A stretch of DNA of 64,000 nucleotides from Bombardia bombarda (Eukaryota; Ascomycota; Sordariomycetes; Sordariales; Lasiosphaeriaceae). The position numbers were made by a program, and so were the translations under genes. The DNA is taken from contig JAULSR010000004.1 in the NCBI GenBank assembly GCA_030512295.1, positions 806,001-870,000 on the forward strand, in the 5' to 3' direction. Positions within the stretch are counted from its first letter, which is position 1; each line of letters starts with the position of its first letter. Of the stretch, positions 55,383-64,000 are shown piece after piece. The notes under the pieces were generated by a model. It was not told where the DNA came from, made no database searches, and saw only the letters and a program-made list of their open reading frames with translations.

Positions 55383-56690
55383 CTAAGCACTGGTGTAGGT
55401 CTGCTTGGGGAAGGGGTACGAGGGGCCGAGCTCCTGGATGCTCAGACGGGCGAGCCACTGTCCCATGTGGATGGACTCTTCGAGGGACTTGCCGTCGACG
55501 ATGCCGGCAGAGAAGCCGCCGGCAAAGGCGTCACCGGCGCCGTTGGTGTCGACGATCTGCTCCTTGGGGATCTCGTGGACGGGGTACTCCTTGACGCCCT
55601 CCTCGCCCTGGACGGCGACAATGGTAGGCTCGGTGCCCTGGGTGATGATGGCGACGCGCTTGCGTTGGGCGTTGGCCTTGGGCAGGTTGGCGAGGGCAGT
55701 GGCGATCTCCTTGACGTCGGTGGTGGCCAGGCCGTGCGACTCGGCGTAGGCGGCCGCCTCCGTCTCGTTGCCGATGACGTAGTCCCAGAAGGGGGCCGAG
55801 GCGTCGAGGGGGTCCTTGAAGAACTGGGGGATGAAGGGGGCTGAGAGGGAGAGGATGAAGGGCTTGTTGCGGGCGGCAGCCTGGTTGGCGAGCTCCTGGA
55901 TAGCGGGGGGGCAGACTGAATGAAGAGTGTCAGTTTTGTTCTTGGGTTTGAAGATTGTTTGTTGGGGGAAAAAGGAGGGGAAATATTTACCAGTAAAGTG
56001 ATAGCCACCAATGTAGTAGGCCTCGGCCTTCTCGACTAGGGACCAGACCTCGGGCTTCTTGAGATCCTCAAGGGTGTAGAAGTTGGCAGCGCCAAGCTCG
56101 GTGCACATGCTGCGGTTGTGGCCGGTAATGACAACGGCGCAACGGCCAGTCGACACCTTGGGGTCGACGCGGTACTCGACGCGCAGGCCGGCGGCCTTGA
56201 CGGCGTCGTGCAGGATGGCGGCGTACTTGTCATCGCCGACGCCGCCGAGGTAGGCGACGCTGTTGGGGGCCAGAAGGTACTGGGCGCCACGGGCCGTGTT
56301 CTGGGCCGCTCCGCCGGCAATCAGCTTGGCATCGTAGTTGTTGAGGAGGTCCTCGAAGATGCCCTGGTGCTTCTCCTCGGCCAGGATGGCGTCGTTGGTC
56401 TTGAGGCCGTACTTCTCGAGGAGCGCCTCATCGCCAACGGCCTGGATGTCTGGAGGTGGGGGATAATTGTGTTAGCCAAGCTCCGTCTCAAATTTAAACC
56501 TGACGAGTGTTTCCCTCGGAGGGGAGAAAAGTTGGTGTGTCTCCCTTGGGTACCCAGGTGCGGGGGAGGGGCATTTGGAAAAAGGGGGGAGTGAGGGCAT
56601 TGCATTGGTGGTCAATTGACGGGCTTGGCTTGGTCACTTACCGAGGAGGGGGTTCTCGAGGACGAGGAGTCTGTAGTCTGAGGTGGCCAT
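55383..56690 (-). CDS. ADO1: Adenosine kinase
   Basis: Minus-strand exons 56690-56642, 56449-55991 and 55915-55383 give 346 residues, the family length. It is a pfkB/ribokinase-fold enzyme that phosphorylates adenosine to AMP with ATP, in purine salvage and in removing adenosine produced by the methyl cycle. MATSDYRLLVLENPLL joins DIQAVGDEALLEKYGL; IAGGAAQNTARGAQYLL and GGVGDDKYA form the adenosine site, and the C-terminal signature DTNGAGDAFAGGF carries the anion hole and the catalytic Asp. YYIGGYHFT joins VCPPAIQELA across intron 2. I choose the ATG at 56690 because it matches the usual ADO1 start. However, an in-frame ATG 95 codons upstream (56975) gives a basic, Ser-rich extension resembling a mitochondrial presequence; see the separate entry. 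Confidence 0.96.
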
Positions 56691-56975
56691 GTTGGACGGT
56701 GTGTTGCGTGTGATTTTGTGTTGTGGTGTGTTTGTTGTTGATGTTGTGTGGAAAGTCTTTGCTCCTGTCTTGTTGCTGCTAGAACTAGATGCTGAGAAGG
56801 AAGCCACGGCGGGGCAGCCGAGCAATTGAAGGCCAATGGCGGGGTAGAGACCACCACTGCCGCCATCGGCTTTTTTTCCTATCCGGAGTGGCGGAAAGCT
56901 GCTGGAGAAGGACCGGCCCAGGAGTTTCGGACCCCTAATAACTCCTCTCGTTACTGTCGGCAGTGTCTTGAACAT
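56691..56975 (-). other. In-frame N-terminal extension upstream of adenosine kinase, presequence-like
   Basis: From the ATG at 56975 the frame runs without a stop into the kinase start. The first 35 residues (MFKTLPTVTRGVIRGPKLLG, then RSFSSSFPPLRIGKK) are basic, without acidic residues, and rich in Ser, like a matrix-targeting peptide. The following 60 are Ser/Thr/Ala-rich. It may be untranslated leader that is open by chance. Confidence 0.35.
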
Positions 56976-57698
56976 GGTGAACTGCCGAACTTTTCAAAAG
57001 ACTGAGTGTGAGGCTGCCGGCGGGGTTGTTTCTTGTTATGTTTATTCCAGGTTACATGATTAATTCGTTATCGCAATTCTTGAACCTTATAATTATCCAT
57101 GGCCCTACCAGGTCAGACCATTAATGCCCTGACGTAACTGCCTTGGGAGAAACATGCCACATACCTAGGGGGGCAATGATGAGCCGACCATCCCAACCTC
57201 CAAGCACTACAATCATCATCCGAGTAAGGTACCTGTTTCTTGGCGACCAAAGGTGTGTGTGTAGTCAGGCATATACAAATCTCGATTTGCCAGGGTCCAT
57301 TGTCAGATGCTGGGATATCCGTATTGTCTCGTCGTCTCTAATTAGGGGACGCCTTTCATACACGCTCGGTTACATTTGCTCATGTTATTCTTTTGTGCAT
57401 TCATTGTTTTTTTGTTGACTCCGAAGGTATCTCCCCCCCGAGTCCGGTCTCCTTCATGTACCGGTGTCGTGGACTCTCGTAGCCGCCTCAACTCCAGACA
57501 ATCATAAAAACACGTTTTGTAGTAATCCAGCATCATTCCTATTGCTTGTTGTTGGGAATGTCATGTATTCCGCTACGGCCAATGACGCTTGGAGAAAGAC
57601 CAATTCTTTCGGCCGCTTTCGCGGTACCGCAACTACAAACCAGCAAAGACCAATGCAATCCGATAAACCCCTGCCCAAGATAGAGAACCGTGAATGAC
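56976..57698. other. Intergenic region between the uL2 and adenosine kinase genes
   Basis: Upstream of the adenosine kinase gene and downstream of the uL2 gene, both on the minus strand. No gene or long repeat is seen. Confidence 0.6.
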
Positions 57699-58795
57699 TC
57701 AATCCTTGATCTTCTGGGTACCGCGGAGCAGACCCGTTCTTCTGGCGGCAATGAGACCAGCCTTCTGTCCAGCAACAGCGTACCTCGAGATCGTGGACGC
57801 CTTACCAATATGTTGATGGTTACCCTGTAGTAGTATGTCAGCAACAGATCCGTCGTTTCGGAGCGCAAATTACTTACACCACCGTGGGGATGGTCGACGG
57901 GGTTCATGGCAACACCGCGAGTCTTGGGCCAGGTGGCACCACGCTTGGCGGCGAACTTATGCTTCGCGCGCGAGGCCTCTGTAAAAAAGTAAATCCGTCA
58001 GCACTCTGTTCCCGGTCGATTCACTTGTCTGGTTGGCGCTTACTCAGGAGGGGCTTGTCGGTTCTGCCACCACCGGCGACAATACCGATCATGCCACGGG
58101 CCTGGCTGGAGACGACCTTCTTGGCTCCGGAGGGGAGCTTGATGCGGGTCTTGCCCTCATCGGGGTTGTGGCCGACAACGGTGATGTAGTTGCCGGATGT
58201 GCGGGCGAGCGAGCCACGGTCACCAACCTTCTCCTCGACGTTGGAGATGACGGTACCCTCGGGGATGGAAGAGAGGGGGAGGACGTTGCCGACGGTCAGG
58301 GCAGCGTTCTTTCCGGCGTAGATGAACTGGCCAGTGTACATGCCCTCGGTGGCGATGAAGGTCTCGGTCTCCTTCTTGAACTTGTAGGCCGAGTTGAACT
58401 GGACGCGAGCCAGAGGGGCGCCACGACCAGGGTCGTGAATGATCTCCTTCACGATACCACGGACATATCCATGACGCTCCGAGTAATCGAGGGAGCGGAA
58501 CTTCGCGGGCGCCTTCCGGAGACGGGTGTTTGCGGTGAAGATGCTGCCGCGGCCCTTACGCTGGTTGCGGATCTGAAAGCGAGAAGAGTGAGGTTAGCAA
58601 CCAACGTTCGCGATTCCCATCCCCCATTGTATGGGATTTGCCCAGCCCCGGCAGCTTTCAGCAGCTTCGCTTCGTCGTCGCCGATTTGGTCGAGAGCTCA
58701 ATTAAAAGTCCGCGAGACGAGCGAATCTGCGAATTGCCGGGGCAAAGGAATCGTAAACAGTACCATCGAGCGGGTAGACTTACGACGCGACCCAT
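57699..58795 (-). CDS. RPL2: 60S ribosomal protein uL2 (RPL2/L8)
   Basis: Minus-strand exons 58795-58784, 58572-58044, 57978-57878 and 57824-57699 sum to 768 nt, or 255 residues, one longer than yeast L2. MGRV joins IRNQRKGRGSIFTAN; PGRGAPLARV, GVVIS-like EGTVISNVEEK, SGNYITVVGHN and GMIGIVAGGGRTDKPLL follow. KASRAKHKF and WPKTRGVAMNPVDHPHGGG with NHQHIGKASTISR then complete the conserved C-terminal half. The HPHGGG His (in VDHPHGG) is the residue near the peptidyl-transferase centre that is critical in this family. uL2 is a core large-subunit protein needed for subunit joining and peptidyl transfer. The first exon encodes only four residues, a common arrangement in fungal ribosomal protein genes, and the introns are 211, 65 and 53 nt. 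Confidence 0.98.
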
Positions 58796-60085
58796 CTTGT
58801 CCAATATCTAAAGTATAGGACTAGTTTGGTTGAAGGAGACTGAAGTTGCGACTCGCAAGATGTCCCAAGATTAGTGAGGATATTTTTCCAAATTTCTGTG
58901 TGGACTACCTGAGCCACGGTTGCTCGGTTGTGGCTGGTGGGTGCCCTAACGCGGGGTGGTGTGGCTGCGAGTGGACCCTTGCTTGTCCGTCAGCCCAGCC
59001 GAGCCAGCCCAGCTTCACCTCACTGGGTCGACCATCCCAGCTCGCTAGCCCCACTGGCTCGAAGAGAATCACGTGCGTCTACACATCTTGAGTGGAGAGT
59101 GTCTTCTGTTCTGGCCTTCAGTGTCGTGGCGGTTGCTCGATGCACCCAAGACAATGATGAATTTATAATGCCGAGTTCCCTGCCAAACCATGTGGCAGCT
59201 TGAACCTACCTAACCTTATGATGACTCCTTCTATTTTCTTTCAACTGCATATACTTCTCAGGCATCGCAGAAGACTGTCACCCTTAATCTCTCGTATCCG
59301 CAGTGAACATCCCCTTGAGGCCAAGTGCCAGTGCCAGGTCGGGCCGCATCCTTCTTCGCACGGTACGCGCCCGCTGGTTCCACGCCAAAACCCAAAGAGC
59401 GACCGCCGACCGCCTCTCATCTGCCCGCCAACCTCACAACCTCACAAAATCGCCACGTTGGCCACTGCCCTTGATCCAGCACATCACCAACCGACAATGC
59501 CGTCAAAATTGTCAATATCTGGACATTGCACGACGGCTTGACTAATTCAGTGCATAGGCTTCTCTATGACAACGAACACTCATGCCACAAAAAGTCGTCT
59601 TGAGATTGAGCTGAGCTCTCAAACGTCGAGGAGAATATCTCTCCATGTCGCGTTTTCCTCACGTTTGGCTGGTCACGATACCTGGTTTTGGTATGTGGAT
59701 CTGCCGCGAGTGAGGAGTTGGGGCGTGCTCTTAAACCCCGATCAAGCGATCGATGGTGCAGGGCCTTGTCCCCAGGCGCGCGGTGGCTTTGATCAATCAT
59801 CTACGTCTGTTTACACACTATGAGGCTTATGCAAGCGCAAGCCCGTGGTCAAACTGCTTCGATGAACTTGGCCAACAGCTCAATTACGAACATGGCATGT
59901 TTGGTAAGTGTTGTTTCGCAGCTTTTCTCACCTTGCAAAAATTTTATGCTGGAAACAATGAATGGATGATTCATTGTGCGTCCATGGCCAAGCAAATTGG
60001 TTTGCAGATGTTGAGCGGATGTGGATGGAAACAGAAGTCAGGGGTGCTTGTTGTTCCGTCATCATGGTGGTGGTGATGGGGCATG

Positions 60086-60137
60086 GCGGTTGCAATGACT
60101 GGGCAGAGGCGGCGGTTGCAATGACTGGGCAGAGGCG
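60086..60137 (+). repeat. 26-bp tandem duplication
   Basis: The unit GCGGTTGCAATGACTGGGCA followed by GAGGCG occurs twice in direct tandem with a period of 26 and is nearly identical. Confidence 0.9.
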
Positions 60138-60835
60138 GCGTGCGAGATGGAATGAGTCGCTGCGCTGCCTAGGCCCCAAAAAAAACCCCCCCCTTTGCTG
60201 GACGAGGGTGATTTTCCTGCTTGCCAGCCCCAATGTTTGGCGACCGCTTGGTACAACTCAGAGGGCAGCACCTTCAGAAGGGATGCAAAGACTTTCATCG
60301 CAACCTTGATCGGAGGTGCTACTCCACCATCGTTGACAGCCTCGATACCCAATGGGTGGGTGCTCTCTGGTCGCCTTTTCAGTAGGTGACTTGGGTGATG
60401 AGGGGTTCTATGGGGCACCAGGCCCGCAGCGGTATTTCCAGCTTGTTACGTGGGCCACGTTTGTTGACTGAGTCATGCGGGCGGCTGTCGATTCGAGATG
60501 GTATATTTGGCGATGTGACCTGCTGGACGTCGGAATCGGGCCCTCTTCCAGATGAGTGAGGAAGAGAGGTGGACGGCTGGGGTGAGATGGGCTGGGCGGT
60601 CTGGCGATGTGTCTGTGGCGGGCAGCAGTAGCCTTGCGGGAGCTTGGAGAGAATCCCGTATATATATCAAATGGTTTTAGCTTAATCAACCTATCAGGTC
60701 CCTTTTGCACTCAGAAGCGTAGAGCGTCCCTAGGCGGGCAGGCCCTGACAAACCTGGCTCATTGTTGGCCGGTACGTAATTTCTTGCAGCCGATCCGTCT
60801 CCTCTGTCATGGTTGCTCCTCTCCTCCCGCACCCA

Positions 60836-60859
60836 CACGGTCCACGGTCCACGGTCCAC
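60836..60859 (+). repeat. 7-bp tandem repeat (CCACGGT), 3 copies
   Basis: Three exact tandem units about 80-100 bases upstream of the next gene's ATG, so probably in its promoter or leader. Confidence 0.9.
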
Positions 60860-60938
60860 ACCCGAGCTCGCTGCCCCCCTTCAACATCAGCAAACACGTC
60901 CGGCTACAACGACCTATCTTCCACAGACGACGCCCAGC

Positions 60939-63320
60939 ATGGCTGACGACGATTCCTCAGACCTCTCATCGCTTTCGTCTTTGTCGGAGCCCCCTTCCGA
61001 CGATGAATCCGACATCCAATTGGAGCGACAGCACGGCATCTTGAAGTTCTTCCACAAAGTCGACAAAACCAAGAGCCCCCCCGTCGCAGAGCCCAAAGAC
61101 ACCACGCCTCCCAGGCCGAAGCGAGAAGCTTCTCCGCCCCACGAATTTGTCCTGGCCGATAATGCAGACATTGCTGTACGTGTTTTTGCCCTGCGTCGCG
61201 TCGTTGTGCCGTCACGACACGAACGGTCGCGCGGGAAGCTGCGCCCAGCAGCCCACCGCCGCCCACAGCGCGCTGCGCACCTGCGCGCAGCTCACGCCGT
61301 GTCGCGCCCCAAACGCTGCAACCACCTAGCCCAGCTAACATTGCGCCTGCCAGTTTATTGTTATGTTCCGCTCGCGATTTACCGAAGCATTCCCCAAAAG
61401 TTTGGCAAATTTTGGCCCGCAAGAGCTAGAGCGCGACGTCGTCGAGACAATACCGGGCGAGCGCGTCGAACACTTTCTGTGTGCCCTGTTGAGTCTTCTG
61501 TTGAACCGCAAGCAGGATGTCAAGTAGGTGCCCCTGATAAAGCTGTATCTTTTTCTGAACCAATTCCTAATCTGCTTCTACAGGCCCGGCCACTACAACC
61601 GCGCTCTTGAGGAGGCTCTTCAGACCCACAAAACCCAATGGCCCAAAAGTTGGGAGGCTAAAAGTCCGGTGTCAGGCGCCGCCACTTTCGCTACCATGAC
61701 ACCCGTTGAACGCGTATGTGCTTCCCCATCCTTCTGTTATTTCGCAGAAGCACGCGATTCCACTAGCTATGACCTGCTGACGCGCCGCGCCTGTGCTAGC
61801 TATCCCTCTTACGCACCCTCATTCACTGGACGCTCTCCTCATCGGACGTAGTCAAGACGATGATCAACGCGAACTACAAGAACCGACACGACGATGACCT
61901 CAACATCACGCTCAGCGTGCAGCCGTGGGGCAGCGACGGCGACAAGCGACGGTACTACCTAATCGAAGGCAACGACGACACGGCCTTCCGCGTCTACCGC
62001 GAGAGCAACCCGGCGGGCGTCCAGCGGACGTGGTGGAGCGTTGCCGGCTCCATCGACGAGCTCAAGGCGCTGGGCGAGAAGCTGGAGACGACCGACGGCG
62101 GGCCCAAAGCCAGGACCCTGGCCAAGCGCATCACAAACAGCATCCCCCGGTTCGAGGCCACCGAGGAGAAGCGCCGGCGCAGGGACTACCGCCAGATGCG
62201 CAAGGAGCAGTTCAAGCGCCCCGAGTCGGGCTTCTCGCTCTATGAGGGCCGCACCCGCGGCAAGCGCATGAAGTACACGTATTCAGACGAGGACGAGGAG
62301 TTCTCGTACTCGGACTCTACCAACCGCCGCTCCACCCGCAACACGCGGAACCACACCCCCGCCGAGCCCGTAAACGCGGGCCCGGTTACTACCGCGAGCG
62401 GGCGCCAGGTGCGAGCCCCGATGCGTCTCAACGTCGAGGCCGCCAGCAACGGGGCTGTGAGCGCGCCCACAAGCGTCCAGGGCGATGCCGCTGCTGCACG
62501 CCTCAGCGAGGATGTCGAGATGACGGTAGATGAGCCAATCGCCTCGCGGTCGAGTAGAGGACGGCCAAGACGTACCGCGGCTTTGAACCATGGAACTAAC
62601 GGCTGGAGTGGTAGTAATAAGAAGAAGCGGAAGAGCGAGGAGTACGAGTCTGACGAGGACGAGGACGACGAGGATGAAGGCAGCGAGCCTGAGTTTGGAG
62701 ACGACGAGGAGGACGAGCACGTCCCGGACGAAGACGAGGATGAGGAGGACGAGTTTCTAGAAGACGAGGCGGTGGTGGATGATGACGAGATCGAGGCTGT
62801 CAAAGCAGCAGCAGCCGCTGCTGAGGCTGAAGCCCTGTTATTCAAATTTCCCGTTCGCGTCGCGTTTGATGAGAACGGCAAGGCGAAGCCAATCCCCGGA
62901 CCACCGCCACCGTCTAGTGAGAAGCGGTCGACGCGCCCTAGGACGGCGCACCGCAACGTCATTGTCAGCGATGAATCTGCGGAGTCTACTGATGTTACTG
63001 GTGATGACGACGTTTTGGCGGCGGCAGCGCCTGAGAAGGAGGAAGAGACCGCTGATGTTATTTCGGTTGCTTTCAACAAACCCAAGACTGCTGCCACAAC
63101 ACAGGCTGTTGCCGCTGGACCGACCTTCTCGTCATCATCTACGCCCGCCGCCGCTGCTGCTCCTGCTGGTGACAGCACCCCTATCAAGTCACCTCTCACC
63201 CCGTCAAGCGTGCCGCCGTCGGCATCTCTGGCTTTTATGGGAAGTCCTGAGAAGCTCGCGCCGGCGTCACCGCAGCAGCAGGTCGTTGCGAGGCCTATTG
63301 ACGTGGGAGGTGGGGAGTGA
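60939..63320 (+). CDS. DDT/WHIM-like acidic chromatin protein, probable ISWI-type remodeller accessory subunit
   Basis: Exons 60939-61175, 61354-61523, 61584-61713 and 61800-63320 sum to 2058 nt, or 685 residues. MADDDSSDLSSLSSLSE opens an acidic N-terminus. Exons 2-3 encode a DDT-like helical unit (FIVMFRSRFTEAFPKSL, PGERVEHFLCALLSLLLNRK). Exon 4 begins with a WHIM1-like LSLLRTLIHWTLSSSDVVK, then QPWGSDGDKRRYYLIEG and FRVYRESN, W.SVAGSIDELKALGEKL, matching WHIM2/3 segments of RSF1/BAZ-type proteins. DDT plus WHIM in such proteins contacts ISWI-family ATPases and measures linker DNA. A basic region (KRRRRDYRQMRKEQFKR, TRGKRMK) and a long Asp/Glu block at about 440-500 follow, then an Ala/Ser/Pro-rich tail. 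No PHD or bromodomain is seen. The family call is by motif resemblance, so moderate; a nuclear location is likely. Confidence 0.8.
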
Positions 63321-64000
63321 TGTGGTTGGTGACGGTTAGAATGGGCACAACTGTTGCGGCTACAATTGATTCTCATTCTCTTATTACGAACCTGGCAATG
63401 AAGAAAGGAGTTCTGGCATATGAAAAAGAGGGTAAGGGAGAAGAAGGAGGAGGGAGGGAAGAGCATGGTATAACATATCTCCATCAACGGAAATAGGGTG
63501 TTATTGCCTTCTCTTGGGGCTGGCTAAACTGGCTGCCGTGGTCTGTTTCTTTTTATTTTCTTCTGGGTTGGGTTTTTTAGCTACTGCTCATTTCTTTTTT
63601 CTATCTGGTGGAATGGCTGCCGACCTATGTCTACTCCGTTTTCTGTCAAACGGTCTGGCTTTTGTTTCTGGCGGGCATTTCTTCACTTAGATCGTGATTG
63701 ATGCATGCAGCCAGTAAGAAGGAAGCGAGTCTTGGTCAATTGTGTTATTGCTTAAGCAGAAAGTATTTGAACACATGCACTCTCTCTCTATGATAGATTG
63801 TGCGGTTGGGGAAGGGTTTATATAGGCGTGGAGAGGGGATGGAGAGGAGAGGGGATGGAGAGGAGAGGGGATGGAGAGGAGAGGGGGATAGAGAATCAAG
63901 ATTATGGATTCTTTTCGTTTCATTCATTTATTGTGATTAACTGGCAGGGTTTTGCTGGGAGTCGTCTTCGTCTATTAAAGATTGGGTTGGTGACGAAGTG
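63321..64000. other. 3' flank of the DDT/WHIM-like gene, no further gene seen
   Basis: Low-complexity T-rich and G/A-rich DNA with the purine repeat at 63831-63888. No coding sequence is supported up to the window edge. Confidence 0.6.
63831..63888 (+). repeat. 16-bp purine tandem repeat, about 3.5 copies
   Basis: The unit GAGAGGGGATGGAGAG is repeated in tandem as a near all-purine tract (one T per unit) downstream of a TTTATATAGG word. Such mirror-like homopurine tracts can form triplex DNA. Confidence 0.9.

Larger units (their letters stand above)
58796..60938. other. 2.1-kb divergent region between the uL2 and DDT/WHIM-like genes
   Basis: Contains a 26-bp tandem duplication (60086-60137), a C/T-rich block, and CCACGGT triplicated at 60836-60859 just upstream of the next gene. 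No supported coding sequence or RNA gene is present; the frames here are under 150 codons and lack domains. Confidence 0.5.

Noticed and set aside
58573..58783. Possible C/D snoRNA in the first intron of the uL2 gene
   Set aside because: No RTGATGA C box paired with a CTGA D box near intron ends was seen on the sense strand.
62240..63487. A 415-codon frame antisense to the DDT/WHIM-like gene
   Set aside because: Ser runs mirror the acidic Asp/Glu block of the sense frame; no independent protein signal.
1..64000. A biosynthetic gene cluster, CRISPR array, transposon or virus
   Set aside because: No PKS, NRPS, terpene synthase, transposase, reverse transcriptase, integrase or regularly spaced direct-repeat array was found on either strand.

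Overview
This window looks like nuclear DNA of a filamentous ascomycete, most likely a Sordariomycete. The genes carry short introns (about 41-225 nt) with fungal GTAWGT donors and CTAAC/CTRAC-like branch sites. Coding DNA is GC-rich, and several long antisense open frames are by-products of that codon bias. The gene families are also typical of the group: FHA-forkhead, Zn2Cys6, a bifunctional THI6-type enzyme and a fungal GH30. I cannot assign a genus. All models below were spliced by hand by matching reading frame across introns, and the exon sums are multiples of three except where I say otherwise.

Layout. 1-7 kb: the 3' end of an unrecognised Ser-rich protein (+), an isochorismatase-family hydrolase (+), a convergent bifunctional thiamine-phosphate synthase/hydroxyethylthiazole kinase (-), and a secreted GH30 glycanase (-). 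8-16 kb: an initiator tRNA-Met (+), a Zn2Cys6 transcription factor (-), a decayed tandem repeat with a (TG)n tract, and mitochondrial 5-aminolevulinate synthase (-). 17-29 kb: a large SNF2/ATRX-like ATPase (-), divergent from a DUF1749-type alpha/beta hydrolase (+), then an FKH1/2-type forkhead factor (-) that carries an apparent one-base frameshift in a 7-base G run. 31-39 kb: CLU1 (clustered mitochondria protein, -), divergent from a 977-aa unrecognised protein (+). 39-43.4 kb: a 4.4-kb gene-free interval. 43-49 kb: a ferric-reductase-type flavocytochrome (+), a Yippee protein (+) and a ZNF511-like zinc-finger protein (-). 50-59 kb: an EST1/SMG7-like protein (+), adenosine kinase (-) with a possible mitochondrial N-terminal extension, and ribosomal protein uL2 (-). 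60-64 kb: a DDT/WHIM-like, very acidic chromatin protein (+).

How they fit together. This is mostly a housekeeping neighbourhood (heme, thiamine, purine salvage, translation, mitochondrial distribution, chromatin) with regulators interspersed. I see no biosynthetic cluster, transposase, CRISPR array, virus or plasmid feature, and no convincing multi-gene novel system. The points most worth checking are the FKH frameshift, the in-frame presequence-like extension upstream of adenosine kinase, a 16-nt micro-exon in the isochorismatase gene, the degenerate three-copy repeat near 13.3 kb, the recurring AGGTACCT-like palindromes between genes, and the ATRX/SAD-6-like SNF2 protein.
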